64,000 bases of DNA from Afipia sp. (GCA_024707075.1 JANQAK010000003.1:1488001-1552000); one strand, 5' to 3'; shown: positions 26,255 to 35,781, counted from the first letter of the stretch. Notes: generated from the letters alone by a model not told the origin. Numbers and translations: made by a program.

Positions 26255-27913
26255 TCAATTCTGCTTCGGCGCCTCGAACCAGAAATCGCGGAAGCTGCCG
26301 TAAACCTGATCGCCTCGGATCGCGAGGGTTTTCAGATTCGCGGCCTGAACCGTGAAGAACTTCAGTTCAACCAGCGGCAGCGTCGGCAGATCTGTCAGCA
26401 CGATCCTCTGGAAGTCCTTGAACAGGGCGACGCGCTTGGACGCATCGGCTTCTCCCTGAACACGCGAGATGATCTGATCGACTTTGGGATTCCGATACCC
26501 CGAACCGTTGGTCCACGGAATGTTCTTGCCTATCGATGCGGACCAGTAGGCGCGGGTCACGCCAATCTGCGGATCCGAGAATGCCGCGAACCAAGCGATC
26601 TGGAGATCGAAGTCGCGGTCGCCGTACACCCGCTTGGTGAATGCCGCAGTATCCTGCGTGCGAATGGTCACATCGACGCCGACCCGCTTCAGGGCCTGCT
26701 TGATGTATTCTGCCGTGCGCTTGTAGTCGTCGCCATACGGGATGTAGTCGATGAACAACGCGAAGCGGTTGCCGTCCGCACCCTTCTTTAGGCCGGCCTC
26801 ATCCAGCAACGCATCGGCGGACCTCACATCGAAGGCATCGTTCGCGGCGCTGGCATCATGAAATGCCACAAGCGACGACGGAATCGGACTGGTCGCAGGC
26901 TTGGCAAATCCATACCAGACGACGTTGGAAATGGCCTTGCGGTCGATGGCGCGGGCAAGCGCATGACGGACGCGCGGGTCCTTCAGCGGGCCGCGCTCGA
27001 CATTGAAATCGAGAAACAGCCAGGGCGACAGCCATTCATAGCCGCTGGTCTCGACTTTGAGGTTGGGCAGCTTGGCGAGACGTTCCGCGTCTTTCAGCGG
27101 AACGGGGCTGAGCGCGCCATACTGGATCTCGCCCTTCTCGAAACCGGCGGAGCGCGCAGCTGCGTCGGGCACGACCTTGTAGATCACCTTGTCGAGGTAA
27201 GGCTTGCCCTTGTCCCAATAGTTCGCATTGCGTTCGAGCAGGATGTACTCGCCCTTCTTCCATTCCTTGAAGACGAAGGGTCCCGTGCCGACCGGCTTGT
27301 TGTTGTAGGGGTTGTTGAGAACATCGGTGCCTTCATAGAGATGCTTCGGAAGCACCTGTGCGCCATTGCTGTTGAGCGAACTCAGAATCGCCGGCGACGG
27401 CTCGCTCAGGCGCAGGATAACCGTGACATCGTCCGGCGTCTCGACCTGCTTGACCTTCGCGAAGGTGGCCTGGTTGCGCGGATGGATCGTCTTCCAGACG
27501 TTCTCAAGCGTCCACTTCACGTCGGCTGCGGTGAATGGCTTGCCGTCGTGCCACAGCACGCCCTTTCGCAAGTGTAGTATGATCGACAGACCGTCGGCGG
27601 ATGTCTCCCAGCTTTCGGCCAATGCGGGCTTCGGCTTGAGACTGGTGTCATAGTCCACGAGGCCATCGAAAATATTTCCGCTGACTGTTCCGGTCGGGGC
27701 CGCAGTGTTAAGGGCCGCCGTCAGGATGACAGGCTCCGGCTGAATGATCGCCGTCAGAGTCCCGCCCGACTGAGGGGTTTCCGCGAAGACCGGCGAGGAC
27801 AGTATCAGTGCCGAAGCAATTGCAGCGGCGGACGCCAGTTGATGAAATCGAATTCCACGAAAGCCACGCTTCGCAATTCTCCGATGCCGCATTGTCCACG
27901 CTGCGTAAAGCAT
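26255..27913 (-). CDS. Opp/Dpp-type ABC substrate-binding protein 2
   Basis: The 552-residue product starts at the ATG at 27,913, with GAGGGA four bases upstream. A long basic leader precedes the signal core ASAAAIASALILSSPVFAE. The mature SBP_bac_5 domain includes GGTLTAIIQPEPVIL, HDGKPFTAADVKWTLENV and NNKPVGTGPFVFKEWKKGEY. Large stretches equal those of the neighbouring binding protein, so the two arose by tandem duplication. It is the first gene of the importer operon; the promoter lies between 27,914 and 28,135, which is shared with a divergent monooxygenase. It binds the solute in the periplasm, perhaps a peptide or sulfur-containing conjugate. Confidence 0.88.
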   Translation of the reverse strand: MLYAAWTMRHRRIAKRGFRGIRFHQLASAAAIASALILSSPVFAETPQSGGTLTAIIQPEPVILTAALNTAAPTGTVSGNIFDGLVDYDTSLKPKPALAESWETSADGLSIILHLRKGVLWHDGKPFTAADVKWTLENVWKTIHPRNQATFAKVKQVETPDDVTVILRLSEPSPAILSSLNSNGAQVLPKHLYEGTDVLNNPYNNKPVGTGPFVFKEWKKGEYILLERNANYWDKGKPYLDKVIYKVVPDAAARSAGFEKGEIQYGALSPVPLKDAERLAKLPNLKVETSGYEWLSPWLFLDFNVERGPLKDPRVRHALARAIDRKAISNVVWYGFAKPATSPIPSSLVAFHDASAANDAFDVRSADALLDEAGLKKGADGNRFALFIDYIPYGDDYKRTAEYIKQALKRVGVDVTIRTQDTAAFTKRVYGDRDFDLQIAWFAAFSDPQIGVTRAYWSASIGKNIPWTNGSGYRNPKVDQIISRVQGEADASKRVALFKDFQRIVLTDLPTLPLVELKFFTVQAANLKTLAIRGDQVYGSFRDFWFEAPKQN

Positions 27914-28135
27914 TTGATCCCTCGTTCGACTGATCTCTGGAAGATATTTCTAAAGCGATATGGCATGGTTGCCTGATCGAGAAAACTGTTCCTATATCGA
28001 CGCGCATCGTCGTTAGGGTCAATTCCAAAGAGACGCACATGATGAGAACGATTGAATCTCGAACGCATGGTGATGCAGGTGGTTTCTGCTTCGCCAGTGC
28101 AGACGAATGCGTGGCATCAAGATTCAAGGACCGAC

Positions 28136-28219
28136 ATGCGCAAGCTGCTTGATCACAACATCAAGTGCGATCGGTCTGCCGACCATTTCTTGCTTCAGCC
28201 TTCGGAACTCCAGTTATGA
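28136..28219 (+). CDS. Possible 27-residue leader ORF of the monooxygenase gene
   Basis: An ATG at 28,136 with AAGGA six bases upstream opens 27 codons ending in a TGA that overlaps the ATG of the monooxygenase (ATGA). The peptide contains one Cys (NIKCDRS). The monooxygenase itself has only a weak ribosome site, so its translation may depend on this ORF. Confidence 0.4.
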   Translation: MRKLLDHNIKCDRSADHFLLQPSELQL

Positions 28220-29604
28220 CAAAAGAAATTCGCTTCAACGCCTTCGCAATGAACTGCGTCGCACATCAGTCGCCAGGGCTCTGGACTCATCCACGCGATC
28301 GCTCCAGCGAGTACAATCGCCTGTCCTACTGGACGCATCTTGCAAAAGTACTGGAACGCGGACGGTTTGACGGCCTCTTTCTTGCAGATGTGCTGGGCGT
28401 CTATGACGTGTTCGGCAACAGCCCGGACGCGGCGCTGCGTAATGCCGCACAGGTGCCGGTCAACGACCCGCTGCTGCTCGTCTCGGCGATGGCAGCCGTC
28501 ACCGGGAACCTGGGCTTCGGCGTGACATGCACGTTGTCCTACGAGCCGCCGTATCCGTTCGCTCGCCGCATGTCGACGCTGGATCATCTCACCGAGGGCC
28601 GTATCGGCTGGAATATCGTAACAGGCTATCTCGACAGCGCTGCGCGCGGCATGGGCAAGGACAAGCAGACAGCTCATGACGACCGCTACGATGTCGCGGA
28701 CGAATACATGGAAGTCGTCTACAAACTGTGGGAAGGAAGCTGGCAAGACGACGCAGTGCTGCGCGATCGCGCCCGCGGTATCTTCACCGACCCTGCGAAG
28801 GTGCATCGCGTCCACCACGACGGCGCAAACTATCGGCTCAACGCGATCCACCTGAGCGAGCCGTCGCCGCAGCGCACGCCTGTGCTGTATCAGGCCGGCA
28901 CCTCGCCGCGCGGACGCCAGTTCGCCGCGCAGCATGCGGAATGCGTCTTCATGTCAGGTCCCTCGGCCAAGGTCATCGCGCCGCGCGTCGCGGCGATCCG
29001 CAAGCTCGCGGCGGAAGCCGGACGCAACCCTGCGGAAATCCTGATGTTCAGCATGATGACCGTTATCCTTGGGCGGACCGAAGCCGAAGCCGCTGCGAAA
29101 TATGCCGACTACCGCCGCTACATCAGCCATGAAGGCGCCCTGACGCTGATGTCCGGCTGGACCGGAGTCGATTTCTCGACCTACGATCTCGATCAGGAGG
29201 TCCGGCATGTTCTCAACGAGGCCGGCCGAACCGCCATGGACAATATCACCCGCGCCGATCCGGACCGGGTGTGGACCGTGCGCGAAGTCGCCGAGCATGT
29301 CGGCATCGGCGGTATCGGACCTGTCGTGGTCGGCACGCCGGAGAAAGTCGCCGATGCAGTCGAGGCGTGGGTCGAACAAACCGATGTCGATGGCTTGAAC
29401 CTCGCCTTTGCCCTCTCGCCGGAGAGCTACGAGGACATCGCCGATCTTCTGGTGCCGGAACTGACCCGGCGCGGCCGCTACAAGGAGGCCTACCGGCCGG
29501 GGACGTTGCGGGAAAAACTGTTCGGCGCCGGCCGGGCTCGCCTCGCGGCACCCCATCCTGCGGCCGGGTATCGTTATCCGGCCACAGCCGCCGCTGCGGA
29601 ATAA
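28216..29604 (+). CDS. NtaA/SnaA/DszA/DmoA-family flavin monooxygenase
   Basis: The 462-residue enzyme carries the family signatures NAFAMNCVAHQSPGLW at the start, LERGRFDGLFLADVLG, STLDHLTEGRIGWNIVTGY and PVLYQAGTSPRGRQFAA. It groups with two-component FMNH2-dependent monooxygenases such as DmoA (dimethyl sulfide monooxygenase) and NtaA, and cleaves C-S or C-N bonds in the cytoplasm. The start at 28,216 is chosen because it matches the family N-terminus and overlaps the leader ORF stop. It is divergent from the Opp-type importer operon, which may bring in its substrate. A bidirectional terminator follows. The exact substrate is uncertain. Confidence 0.85.
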   Translation: MTKEIRFNAFAMNCVAHQSPGLWTHPRDRSSEYNRLSYWTHLAKVLERGRFDGLFLADVLGVYDVFGNSPDAALRNAAQVPVNDPLLLVSAMAAVTGNLGFGVTCTLSYEPPYPFARRMSTLDHLTEGRIGWNIVTGYLDSAARGMGKDKQTAHDDRYDVADEYMEVVYKLWEGSWQDDAVLRDRARGIFTDPAKVHRVHHDGANYRLNAIHLSEPSPQRTPVLYQAGTSPRGRQFAAQHAECVFMSGPSAKVIAPRVAAIRKLAAEAGRNPAEILMFSMMTVILGRTEAEAAAKYADYRRYISHEGALTLMSGWTGVDFSTYDLDQEVRHVLNEAGRTAMDNITRADPDRVWTVREVAEHVGIGGIGPVVVGTPEKVADAVEAWVEQTDVDGLNLAFALSPESYEDIADLLVPELTRRGRYKEAYRPGTLREKLFGAGRARLAAPHPAAGYRYPATAAAAE

Positions 29605-29673
29605 CCGGGAGGCGGGCCTCGGACGGTGCTGCCGGATGGCGCGAACCACGAACAGCTCATCATCTCGCCGCAT

Positions 29674-29701
29674 AAAAAAGGCCGGTCCGCGACCGGCCTT
29701 T
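29674..29701. terminator. Bidirectional rho-independent terminator
   Basis: AAAAAAGGCCGGTC, loop CGC, GACCGGCCTTT forms a strong hairpin with A/T tracts on both sides. It separates the monooxygenase (plus) from metQ (minus). Confidence 0.9.
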
Positions 29702-29732
29702 GTCTGCCCGGATGTCTATCGTGGACGGCGCC

Positions 29733-30536
29733 TTACCAGGCCGGCAGCACCGCGCCCTTGAACCTGGTCAGGATGAAGTCGCGAATCTCCGGCGTCTGAT
29801 AGCTCTCGACCAGAACCTTGACCCACGGCTTATCCTTGTCCGCGGCGCGTACCGCGATCACGTTCGCATAAGGCCCCTTCGGATCCTCGCGCAGGATCGC
29901 GTCCTTCACAGGATCCAGACCCGCCTGCGTGGCGTAGTTGGTATTGACCGCCGCCGCATCGACGTCATCCAGCGTGCGCGGCGTCTGCGCAGCATCGATC
30001 TCCACGATCTTCAGCTTCTTCGGGTTCTCGACAATGTCGGCGATGGTCGGCTTGAATCCCACACCGTCCCTCAGCTTGAGCGCGCCCTTGTCGCGCAGCA
30101 GCAGAAGGACGCGGCCGCCATTGGTCGGATCGTTCGGGATCGAAAGCGTGCCGCCTTGCGGAACGGCATCCCAGCTTTTGTATTTCTTTGAGTAAATCCC
30201 GATCGGGAAGTTCACGGTGTAGCCGATGGGTTCGATCTTGTAGCCGCGATCCGCCTTCTGGTTGTCGAGATAAGGCTTGTGCTGAAACGAATTGGCCTGC
30301 AACTCGCCCGATTCCAGAGCCGCATTCGGTACCACATAGTCGGAGAATTCGATGATCTGGATGTCGATCCCCTTCCTGGCGGCGATCGGCTTCACGGCTT
30401 CAAGAATCTGCGCATGCGGACCCGGCGTCACGCCCACCTTTATAATCTGTGACTGCTGCGCCGATGCGACGCCGGCGAGACCGGCCGCAAGCGCTCCGAT
30501 CGCAAGCATCCGCACAACATATCTAGGCTTTATCAT
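29733..30536 (-). CDS. metQ: MetQ-family substrate-binding lipoprotein/protein, copy 1
   Basis: The 267-residue product has a signal peptide (to about GVASAQ) and an NlpA/MetQ domain: IKVGVTPGPHAQILEAVKPIA, DYVVPNAALESGELQANSFQH and the Asn-containing segment VNTNYATQAGLDP. MetQ proteins deliver methionine and its derivatives to MetNI. No lipobox Cys is seen at the cleavage site, so it may be a free periplasmic protein. It lies 34 bases downstream of a second metQ copy on the same strand. The two differ throughout, so they may bind different methionine-like compounds such as sulfoxides. The stop precedes the terminator at 29,674-29,701. Confidence 0.85.
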   Translation of the reverse strand: MIKPRYVVRMLAIGALAAGLAGVASAQQSQIIKVGVTPGPHAQILEAVKPIAARKGIDIQIIEFSDYVVPNAALESGELQANSFQHKPYLDNQKADRGYKIEPIGYTVNFPIGIYSKKYKSWDAVPQGGTLSIPNDPTNGGRVLLLLRDKGALKLRDGVGFKPTIADIVENPKKLKIVEIDAAQTPRTLDDVDAAAVNTNYATQAGLDPVKDAILREDPKGPYANVIAVRAADKDKPWVKVLVESYQTPEIRDFILTRFKGAVLPAW

Positions 30537-30570
30537 TTCAGTCCTTTGGGGCGTAAGGAAAAGTCCCCGC

Positions 30571-31347
30571 TCACCACGTCGCGACGTAAGTGCCCTTGAA
30601 ACGGGTATCGAGGAACTGCTTGACCGGCTCCGAGTGATAAGCAGCGATCAGGTCCTTGACCCACGGCTTGTCCTTGTCCTCTTCGCGCACCGCGAGAATG
30701 TTGATCCATGGCCCTTCGAGGCTTTCGCGTGCGATGGCATCCTTCGCAGGATTAAGTCCTGCCTGAACGGCGTAATTGTTGTTGATCGAAACCAGATCGA
30801 CATCCTGCAGCGAGCGCGGAAGCTGCGCGGCGTCGAGTTCGACGAACTTCAGCTTTTTCGGATTCTCCGCGATATCGGCAACCGTTGCCGTCACGCCAAC
30901 GCCCGGCTTCAGCTTGATCAGCCCCTGCTCGGCCAGGATCAGCAGACCCCGTGCACCGTTGGACGGATCGTTGGCGATCGCCACGCGCGCACCCTCGGGC
31001 AGGTCCGCCAGCTTCTTGTACTTGATTGAATAGACACCCTGCGGCGATGCGATCGTGTTCGCGACCTTGACGATCTTCCAGTTGGTCTTCGATATCTGGT
31101 TCTTGAGATAGGGTTCGTGCTGGAAGGAATTCGCCTCGAGATCCTTCTGCGCCAGCGCCTGGTTCGGGACCACATAGTCCGTGAACTCAACGACCTTGAT
31201 GTCGAGACCGCGTTCGGCGGCAACCTTGCGCACGACGTCGAGCACCTCGGCGTGCGGCCCGGCCGTGACTCCAACCCTGATCGTTTCTGCCCGAGCAGCA
31301 CCGATCAAAGTGGCGAGAGCAATGATTGACGCTGTCAACGTGCGCAT
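30571..31347 (-). CDS. metQ: MetQ-family substrate-binding protein, copy 2
   Basis: The 258-residue product starts at the ATG at 31,347 with AAGGAG upstream and has a signal peptide ending GAARAE. The domain matches its neighbour: RVGVTAGPHAEVLDVVRKVA, DYVVPNQALAQKDLEANSFQH and SINNNYAVQAGLNPAKD. The mature part has the asparagine typical of methionine contact in MetQ. It is placed between metI and metQ copy 1 in a four-gene metN-metI-metQ-metQ operon. Confidence 0.87.
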   Translation of the reverse strand: MRTLTASIIALATLIGAARAETIRVGVTAGPHAEVLDVVRKVAAERGLDIKVVEFTDYVVPNQALAQKDLEANSFQHEPYLKNQISKTNWKIVKVANTIASPQGVYSIKYKKLADLPEGARVAIANDPSNGARGLLILAEQGLIKLKPGVGVTATVADIAENPKKLKFVELDAAQLPRSLQDVDLVSINNNYAVQAGLNPAKDAIARESLEGPWINILAVREEDKDKPWVKDLIAAYHSEPVKQFLDTRFKGTYVATW

Positions 31348-31370
31348 GGAAACAACTCCTTATTGATGAT

Positions 31371-32036
31371 TCAAGAATGCCGTGAGCGCTTGTCGAGGCG
31401 CCGGGCGATGGTGTCGCCGATGGTCTGCACACTCTGGACGAGCGCAATCAGCACCAGAACAACGGTCAGCATCACCTCGGGCATGAAGCGCTGGTAGCCG
31501 TAGCGAATGCCGAGATCGCCAAGACCGCCGCCGCCGACCGCGCCGACCATGGCCGAATAGCCGATCAGGCTGACAGCGGTAAGCGTCAATGCGAGCGTGA
31601 CCCCCGGCATCGCCTCCGGCAGCAGGACCTTGCGCACGATCTGCAACGGGCTGGCACCAAAGGCGCGCGCGGCCTCGATCAGCCCCTGATCCACTTCGCG
31701 GATGGCCGCCTCGATGACGCGTGCGATGAATGGCGTCGCCGCAATCGTCAGAGGTACGGTGGCTGCGGCGGTGCCGATCGACGTTCCGGCGATCAGGCGG
31801 GTCAGCGGCACAATAGCGACAACCAGGATGATGAATGGCGTCGAGCGCGTCGCGTTGACGATCAGTCCGACGATACGATTGACGGCCGGCGCCGGAAACA
31901 GCTCATTGGCACGGCTGGTTGCGAGGAAAATCCCGAGCGGCAGGCCGATCAGCGTTCCGAAGCAGCCGGCCAGCGCGACCATCGTCAGCGTATCGAGGGT
32001 CGACCAGACAATCATTTGCAGGAGTTCAGGAGACAT
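31371..32036 (-). CDS. metI: Methionine-type ABC transporter permease MetI
   Basis: The product has 221 residues from the ATG at 32,036, where AGGAG is visible nearby and the family begins ([20 protein letters not shown]). Five or so helices and the EAA loop [23 protein letters not shown] are present, followed by [20 protein letters not shown], a strongly conserved MetI stretch. It overlaps the metN stop by 11 bases. It forms the homodimeric channel of MetNI. Confidence 0.9.
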   Translation of the reverse strand: MSPELLQMIVWSTLDTLTMVALAGCFGTLIGLPLGIFLATSRANELFPAPAVNRIVGLIVNATRSTPFIILVVAIVPLTRLIAGTSIGTAAATVPLTIAATPFIARVIEAAIREVDQGLIEAARAFGASPLQIVRKVLLPEAMPGVTLALTLTAVSLIGYSAMVGAVGGGGLGDLGIRYGYQRFMPEVMLTVVLVLIALVQSVQTIGDTIARRLDKRSRHS

Positions 32037-33132
32037 AGCCGAGGTGCTCCACGGCGTTGCCGCCGGATTTGAGATGGTCAATGATCTTGCCCACAAGATC
32101 GGGCGACGACGGCACGGAGACGATGAGCGTGCCGAACGGATGGCCCGCGATGGACTCGACCTGCCCATAAAGAATGTTCACATCGACATCGAACGTCCGC
32201 GAAATGTGCGACACCAGCGGTCCGCTCGCATCGGCGCCCTTGAAGGACACCTGAAACACCGCCTGATCGCCCGGCTGCTGTGCCGTCTTGAGCCGGGCCA
32301 GCAGCCATTCCGGCGTCTGGCTGCCCGTGACCGAACCGACGAAACGCTTTGTGACCTCATGCCGGGGCGACGCGAAAATATCGAGCGTCGTTCCTTCCTC
32401 GACGATCCTGCCGTGCTCCAGCACGGCGACGCGATCGGCAAGGGCTTTCACCACCGCCATTTCGTGTGTGATGAAAAGAATGGTCAGGCGCAATTCGGTG
32501 TTGATCCGCTTCAACAGCGCGAGGATCTGATCGGTCGTCTCCGGATCAAGCGCGGACGTCGCCTCGTCCGACAGCAGGACATTGGGATTGGTCGCAAGCG
32601 CGCGGGCAATGCCCACCCGCTGCTTCTGGCCGCCGGACAATTCCGCGGGATAGCGATCGCGCTTGTCGACCAGCCCCACCATCTCGAGCAGGGGCTCGAC
32701 TCTTTTGATGATCTCGCTTTTCGCGACGCCGGCGATTTCGAGAGGCAGCGCGATGTTCTGAAAGGCCGTCCGGGACGACAGCAGATTGAAGTGCTGGAAG
32801 ATCATCCCGATCGAGCGCCGCGCCTGCCGCAGCGCGGGCTCATCGAGCGCGGTGATCTCTGTACCGTTGACGCGCACCGAACCCTGCGTCGGGCGTTCGA
32901 GGCCGTTTATAAGACGTATCAGCGAAGATTTTCCGGCGCCGCTGCGGCCGATGACGCCGATGATGGCGCCTTCCGGAACATGCAGATTGATGCCGTCGAG
33001 CGCGACGACCTCGCCAGAGCCCTTTCGCGCCGGATAAACCTTCCGGATATTTTCGAGAAAGATGCCCGATGATGCCGGCGCGAGACCCGCAGGCAATGGC
33101 GTTCCACTTTGCTGTAGCCAGGGCGCGTTCAT
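32026..33132 (-). CDS. metN: Methionine import ATP-binding protein MetN
   Basis: The protein has 368 residues from the ATG at 33,132. Walker [10 protein letters not shown] lies at 62-70, the signature LSGGQKQR at 165-172, Walker B VLLSDEAT at 185-192 and the H-loop in LFITHEM. Unlike the SsuB-type ATPases of the window, a C-terminal NIL domain follows from about residue 290; in MetN this binds methionine and shuts down transport when the cell has enough. The leading 25 residues before the core are poorly conserved, so a later start is possible. It heads the metN-metI-metQ-metQ operon. I looked for a SAM riboswitch upstream and recognised none. Confidence 0.9.
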   Translation of the reverse strand: MNAPWLQQSGTPLPAGLAPASSGIFLENIRKVYPARKGSGEVVALDGINLHVPEGAIIGVIGRSGAGKSSLIRLINGLERPTQGSVRVNGTEITALDEPALRQARRSIGMIFQHFNLLSSRTAFQNIALPLEIAGVAKSEIIKRVEPLLEMVGLVDKRDRYPAELSGGQKQRVGIARALATNPNVLLSDEATSALDPETTDQILALLKRINTELRLTILFITHEMAVVKALADRVAVLEHGRIVEEGTTLDIFASPRHEVTKRFVGSVTGSQTPEWLLARLKTAQQPGDQAVFQVSFKGADASGPLVSHISRTFDVDVNILYGQVESIAGHPFGTLIVSVPSSPDLVGKIIDHLKSGGNAVEHLGYVS

Positions 33133-33340
33133 CTGATGAGCCGGTTCCGTGATGTGAAATGACAGGCCGCGCAATGGCGACCTCTTTCGAGTATCAGAAA
33201 ATTGATGCGCTGCAATGCACCCATGCGACAAAGCAATACGTCGGTTACATAAGCGCACACACTGAAAGATTTTTTCGAATTGGCGATGAGGCGCGGCGGC
33301 TCTGTCCTACGCAATATTGCATCGCAGCCTCGCGAAAACG

Positions 33341-34606
33341 TCAGGTGCGCGCGAGCAGGCCGGAATACCGTCCAGCCCACAGCGTTGCGGAAATTCCAGC
33401 GAACACAGCCGCACCGAAAATCCAGCCGGATAATGCACCTGCCATGATGCCGGACAGCAACGTACCGACCGTGCAGCCAAGCCCCGTCATCGCGCCCCAG
33501 CCGAGCAACACTCCGCCGATCAGGCCACGAAATATATGTCCGGCACGGGGACGCGAAGGCCTGAATTGCCCGGCGACAAGCGCCGCTGCAAACGAAGCCG
33601 CGATCAATGCAACCACGAAAGCGCCGTTGGGAGACAGCAGCGCATCGCGCGCCACCGCGATGCAGCCGCGCAACGTATCCAGCCCCTCAAGCCGGTCCGG
33701 CAGGATGCCGGCGGCAGTGGCCGCCTGCCGCGCGCGGCTGCCGATTTCGGCGGTGACGCCTAATGGTGCCACGCGAAAATAGGACGCTGTTCCGAGCGCG
33801 CCGATGATGGCCCCGCCGATCCATGCGGGCCAGCGATGAATGAAGAGCGATGCAAGAAAATCGGAACTAGCCGGCTCGGATTTCCCGGTCTTTCGCGGCG
33901 TTCGCGTCAGCGCATAGGCGATCAGGATCAATGCTGCGAAAGCCGCGAGCGTTGCGCCGGCATAGCCGAGCCATCGCGGCAACCAGACCACCGGCGCATC
34001 CGCAACCACGGAAAGATAGATCGGATTCCATGTGTAGAATCCGAGTGCGAATCCAGCGAACGTTCCGATCAGCGCGAACGGCGCTGTCGGCGATCCCTCG
34101 CCCAGCCGGTAAAGATGCGCACTGACGCAGGAGCCGGAGATCGCCATGCCCGCGCCAAAGGCTAATCCGGCGGCGACAAGCGCGACGCTGACCGGCCCGA
34201 TGAAGGCATCGGGCGGAAGGCGTCCGGTCATCGCATCCGGCAGCCACGCACCGAAAACGACCGTATAGCCGAGAATCCCGACCGCGAGCGCGACGAGAAG
34301 GCCAAGCAGTCCACGCGGATCGCGTTCATCGTACCAGTCGCGAAACATGCAGAAGAAGCAGAAGCGGGATCGTTGCAGCACGATCCCGAATACAGACCCG
34401 AAAACAACCGAGAGCGAAAGCGCGGCATGGCCTTGTACGTGCAGGACGAAAGCCACCGCTCCCAGCACAAGCACAATCGCCAGTGCGGCGAGAACTGCGG
34501 GTTGTTCCGGCGACAACGAAACAGACGCCGGACTCTCGCCCGGCGTCTGCGATCCGTTCTGCGAAGGCGCACGAAGCGTCCTCGCATTCCCGTCGGCTGG
34601 GGTCAC
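33341..34606 (-). CDS. YeeE/YedE-family sulfur-compound permease
   Basis: The 421-residue membrane protein starts with a GTG at 34,606 that overlaps the sulfurtransferase stop by 4 bases (GTGA). It has about ten helices and two copies of the family's Cys-containing motif: GMAISGSCVSAHLYRLGEG and GWGAMTGLGCTVGTLLSG, plus QRSRFCFFCMFRDW. YeeE/YedE proteins import thiosulfate or other reduced sulfur, using conserved cysteines along the path. The tight coupling to a secreted thiosulfate sulfurtransferase points to a shared task in sulfur uptake. The substrate is inferred. Confidence 0.85.
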   Translation of the reverse strand: MTPADGNARTLRAPSQNGSQTPGESPASVSLSPEQPAVLAALAIVLVLGAVAFVLHVQGHAALSLSVVFGSVFGIVLQRSRFCFFCMFRDWYDERDPRGLLGLLVALAVGILGYTVVFGAWLPDAMTGRLPPDAFIGPVSVALVAAGLAFGAGMAISGSCVSAHLYRLGEGSPTAPFALIGTFAGFALGFYTWNPIYLSVVADAPVVWLPRWLGYAGATLAAFAALILIAYALTRTPRKTGKSEPASSDFLASLFIHRWPAWIGGAIIGALGTASYFRVAPLGVTAEIGSRARQAATAAGILPDRLEGLDTLRGCIAVARDALLSPNGAFVVALIAASFAAALVAGQFRPSRPRAGHIFRGLIGGVLLGWGAMTGLGCTVGTLLSGIMAGALSGWIFGAAVFAGISATLWAGRYSGLLART

Positions 34607-35541
34607 TTCACGCCCCAAACCGTCCCTGCAACGTTGACGACCGGGAGGCCGACCGAGTTGCCATATTCGGTCCACGACCCATCGTAGTTCTTCACGTCGT
34701 AACCGAGGATCTTCGACAGCAGGAACCAGGTGTGGCTGGAGCGTTCGCCAATCCGGCAATAGACGATGATCGGCTTCTTGCCGTCGATGCCGGCATCCGC
34801 GTAGAGCTTCTTCAGTTCCTCCGGCGACTTGAAGGTGCCGTCCTCGGCGACGGCGCGACTCCAGGGCACGTTCAGTGCGTTGGGGACGTGGCCCGCACGG
34901 ACCGTCAGCTCCTGCGAACCGGGAGGCGCGAAGATCTTGCCGGAGTATTCATCCGCCGAGCGGATATCAACGATGGTGACGTTCTTGCTATCGGATGCAG
35001 CGCGAACGTCGGCAAGCCGCGCGCGCAGCTTCTCGTTCGGAGCGGAGACCGTCAGCTTGCTGGCGGGAACGGCCGTCACGCGCGTATCCAGCGGACGCTT
35101 GTCGGCTTCCCACTTCTTGCGGCCGCCGTCGAGCAGCTTGACGTTCTTGACCCCGTAGATGTCGAACACCCACGCACCCCACGCGGCGAACCAGTTGTTG
35201 TTGTCGCCGTACAGCACCACGGTGCTGTCCTGATCGACGCCCAGCTTGCGGACGAGATCCTGGAACTTCTCCTTCGAGGCGATGTCACGGCGCACGGTAT
35301 CGACGAGATCCGTGTGCCAGACGACGTTCTGCGCGCCCGGAATGTGACCGCGCTCGAACACGCCGGTATCGACGCTGACCTCGACAATCCGCACCTTCGG
35401 ATTGTTGAGGTTCTTCTCCAGCCATTCACCGTTGACCAGCGGGCCGCTCGCACTGCCGGTCTGGCCAATGGCCGCACCGGCGAATGTCGCAGCGCCCAAG
35501 GCAATGGCAAATGCCGAGGCGACTATCGACTTCAGTTTCAT
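34603..35541 (-). CDS. Secreted thiosulfate sulfurtransferase (rhodanese)
   Basis: The 312-residue product starts at the ATG at 35,541 preceded by AAGGAGACGAGG. Residues 1-26 are a signal peptide (AGAAIGQ), so it acts in the periplasm. Two rhodanese domains follow; the second holds the catalytic Cys262 in YCRIGERSSHTW, the CRIGERSSHTW motif characteristic of thiosulfate sulfurtransferases. The first domain has VWHTDLVDTVRRDI and LLDGGRKKW. It transfers sulfane sulfur from thiosulfate to an acceptor such as cyanide or a thiol. The next gene is a YeeE-like permease overlapping by 4 bases. A 35-codon ORF at 35,555-35,662 ends within its ribosome site region. Confidence 0.9.
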   Translation of the reverse strand: MKLKSIVASAFAIALGAATFAGAAIGQTGSASGPLVNGEWLEKNLNNPKVRIVEVSVDTGVFERGHIPGAQNVVWHTDLVDTVRRDIASKEKFQDLVRKLGVDQDSTVVLYGDNNNWFAAWGAWVFDIYGVKNVKLLDGGRKKWEADKRPLDTRVTAVPASKLTVSAPNEKLRARLADVRAASDSKNVTIVDIRSADEYSGKIFAPPGSQELTVRAGHVPNALNVPWSRAVAEDGTFKSPEELKKLYADAGIDGKKPIIVYCRIGERSSHTWFLLSKILGYDVKNYDGSWTEYGNSVGLPVVNVAGTVWGVK

Positions 35542-35554
35542 ATCCTCGTCTCCT

Positions 35555-35662
35555 TCAATGAATGAGCAAGTGCGGAAAATAACCATTCGCATGCTGCGGT
35601 TTGTCTTGCTCGCCAAGCTGCCCACTCATGAAGACGACGGTCAATCGCACCGCATGTCGCAC
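35555..35662 (-). CDS. Possible short leader ORF before the sulfurtransferase gene
   Basis: A GTG at 35,662 opens 35 codons (starting VRHAVRLTVVFM) ending in a TGA that runs into the AAGGAG of the sulfurtransferase. The upstream ribosome site is weak. The start resembles the short ORF at 20,588-20,674. Confidence 0.25.
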   Translation of the reverse strand: MRHAVRLTVVFMSGQLGEQDKPQHANGYFPHLLIH

Positions 35663-35781
35663 GAAAACGATATTCCAGGGAGCCGCGACGCCTCCGACGA
35701 ATACATCTGCGCCATCGATCCGTGACCGAAAGTTCTTCCTTCGCGTGACAACCTGTCGCGGCCCGCGGCCTTGGTCTCGGC

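Noticed and set aside
31702-33072. 456-codon plus-strand frame
   Set aside because: It is antisense to metI and metN, which are intact and well conserved.
33133-33340. Possible SAM riboswitch before metN
   Set aside because: I looked for SAM-II and SAM/SAH-type conserved cores on the minus strand and recognised none.
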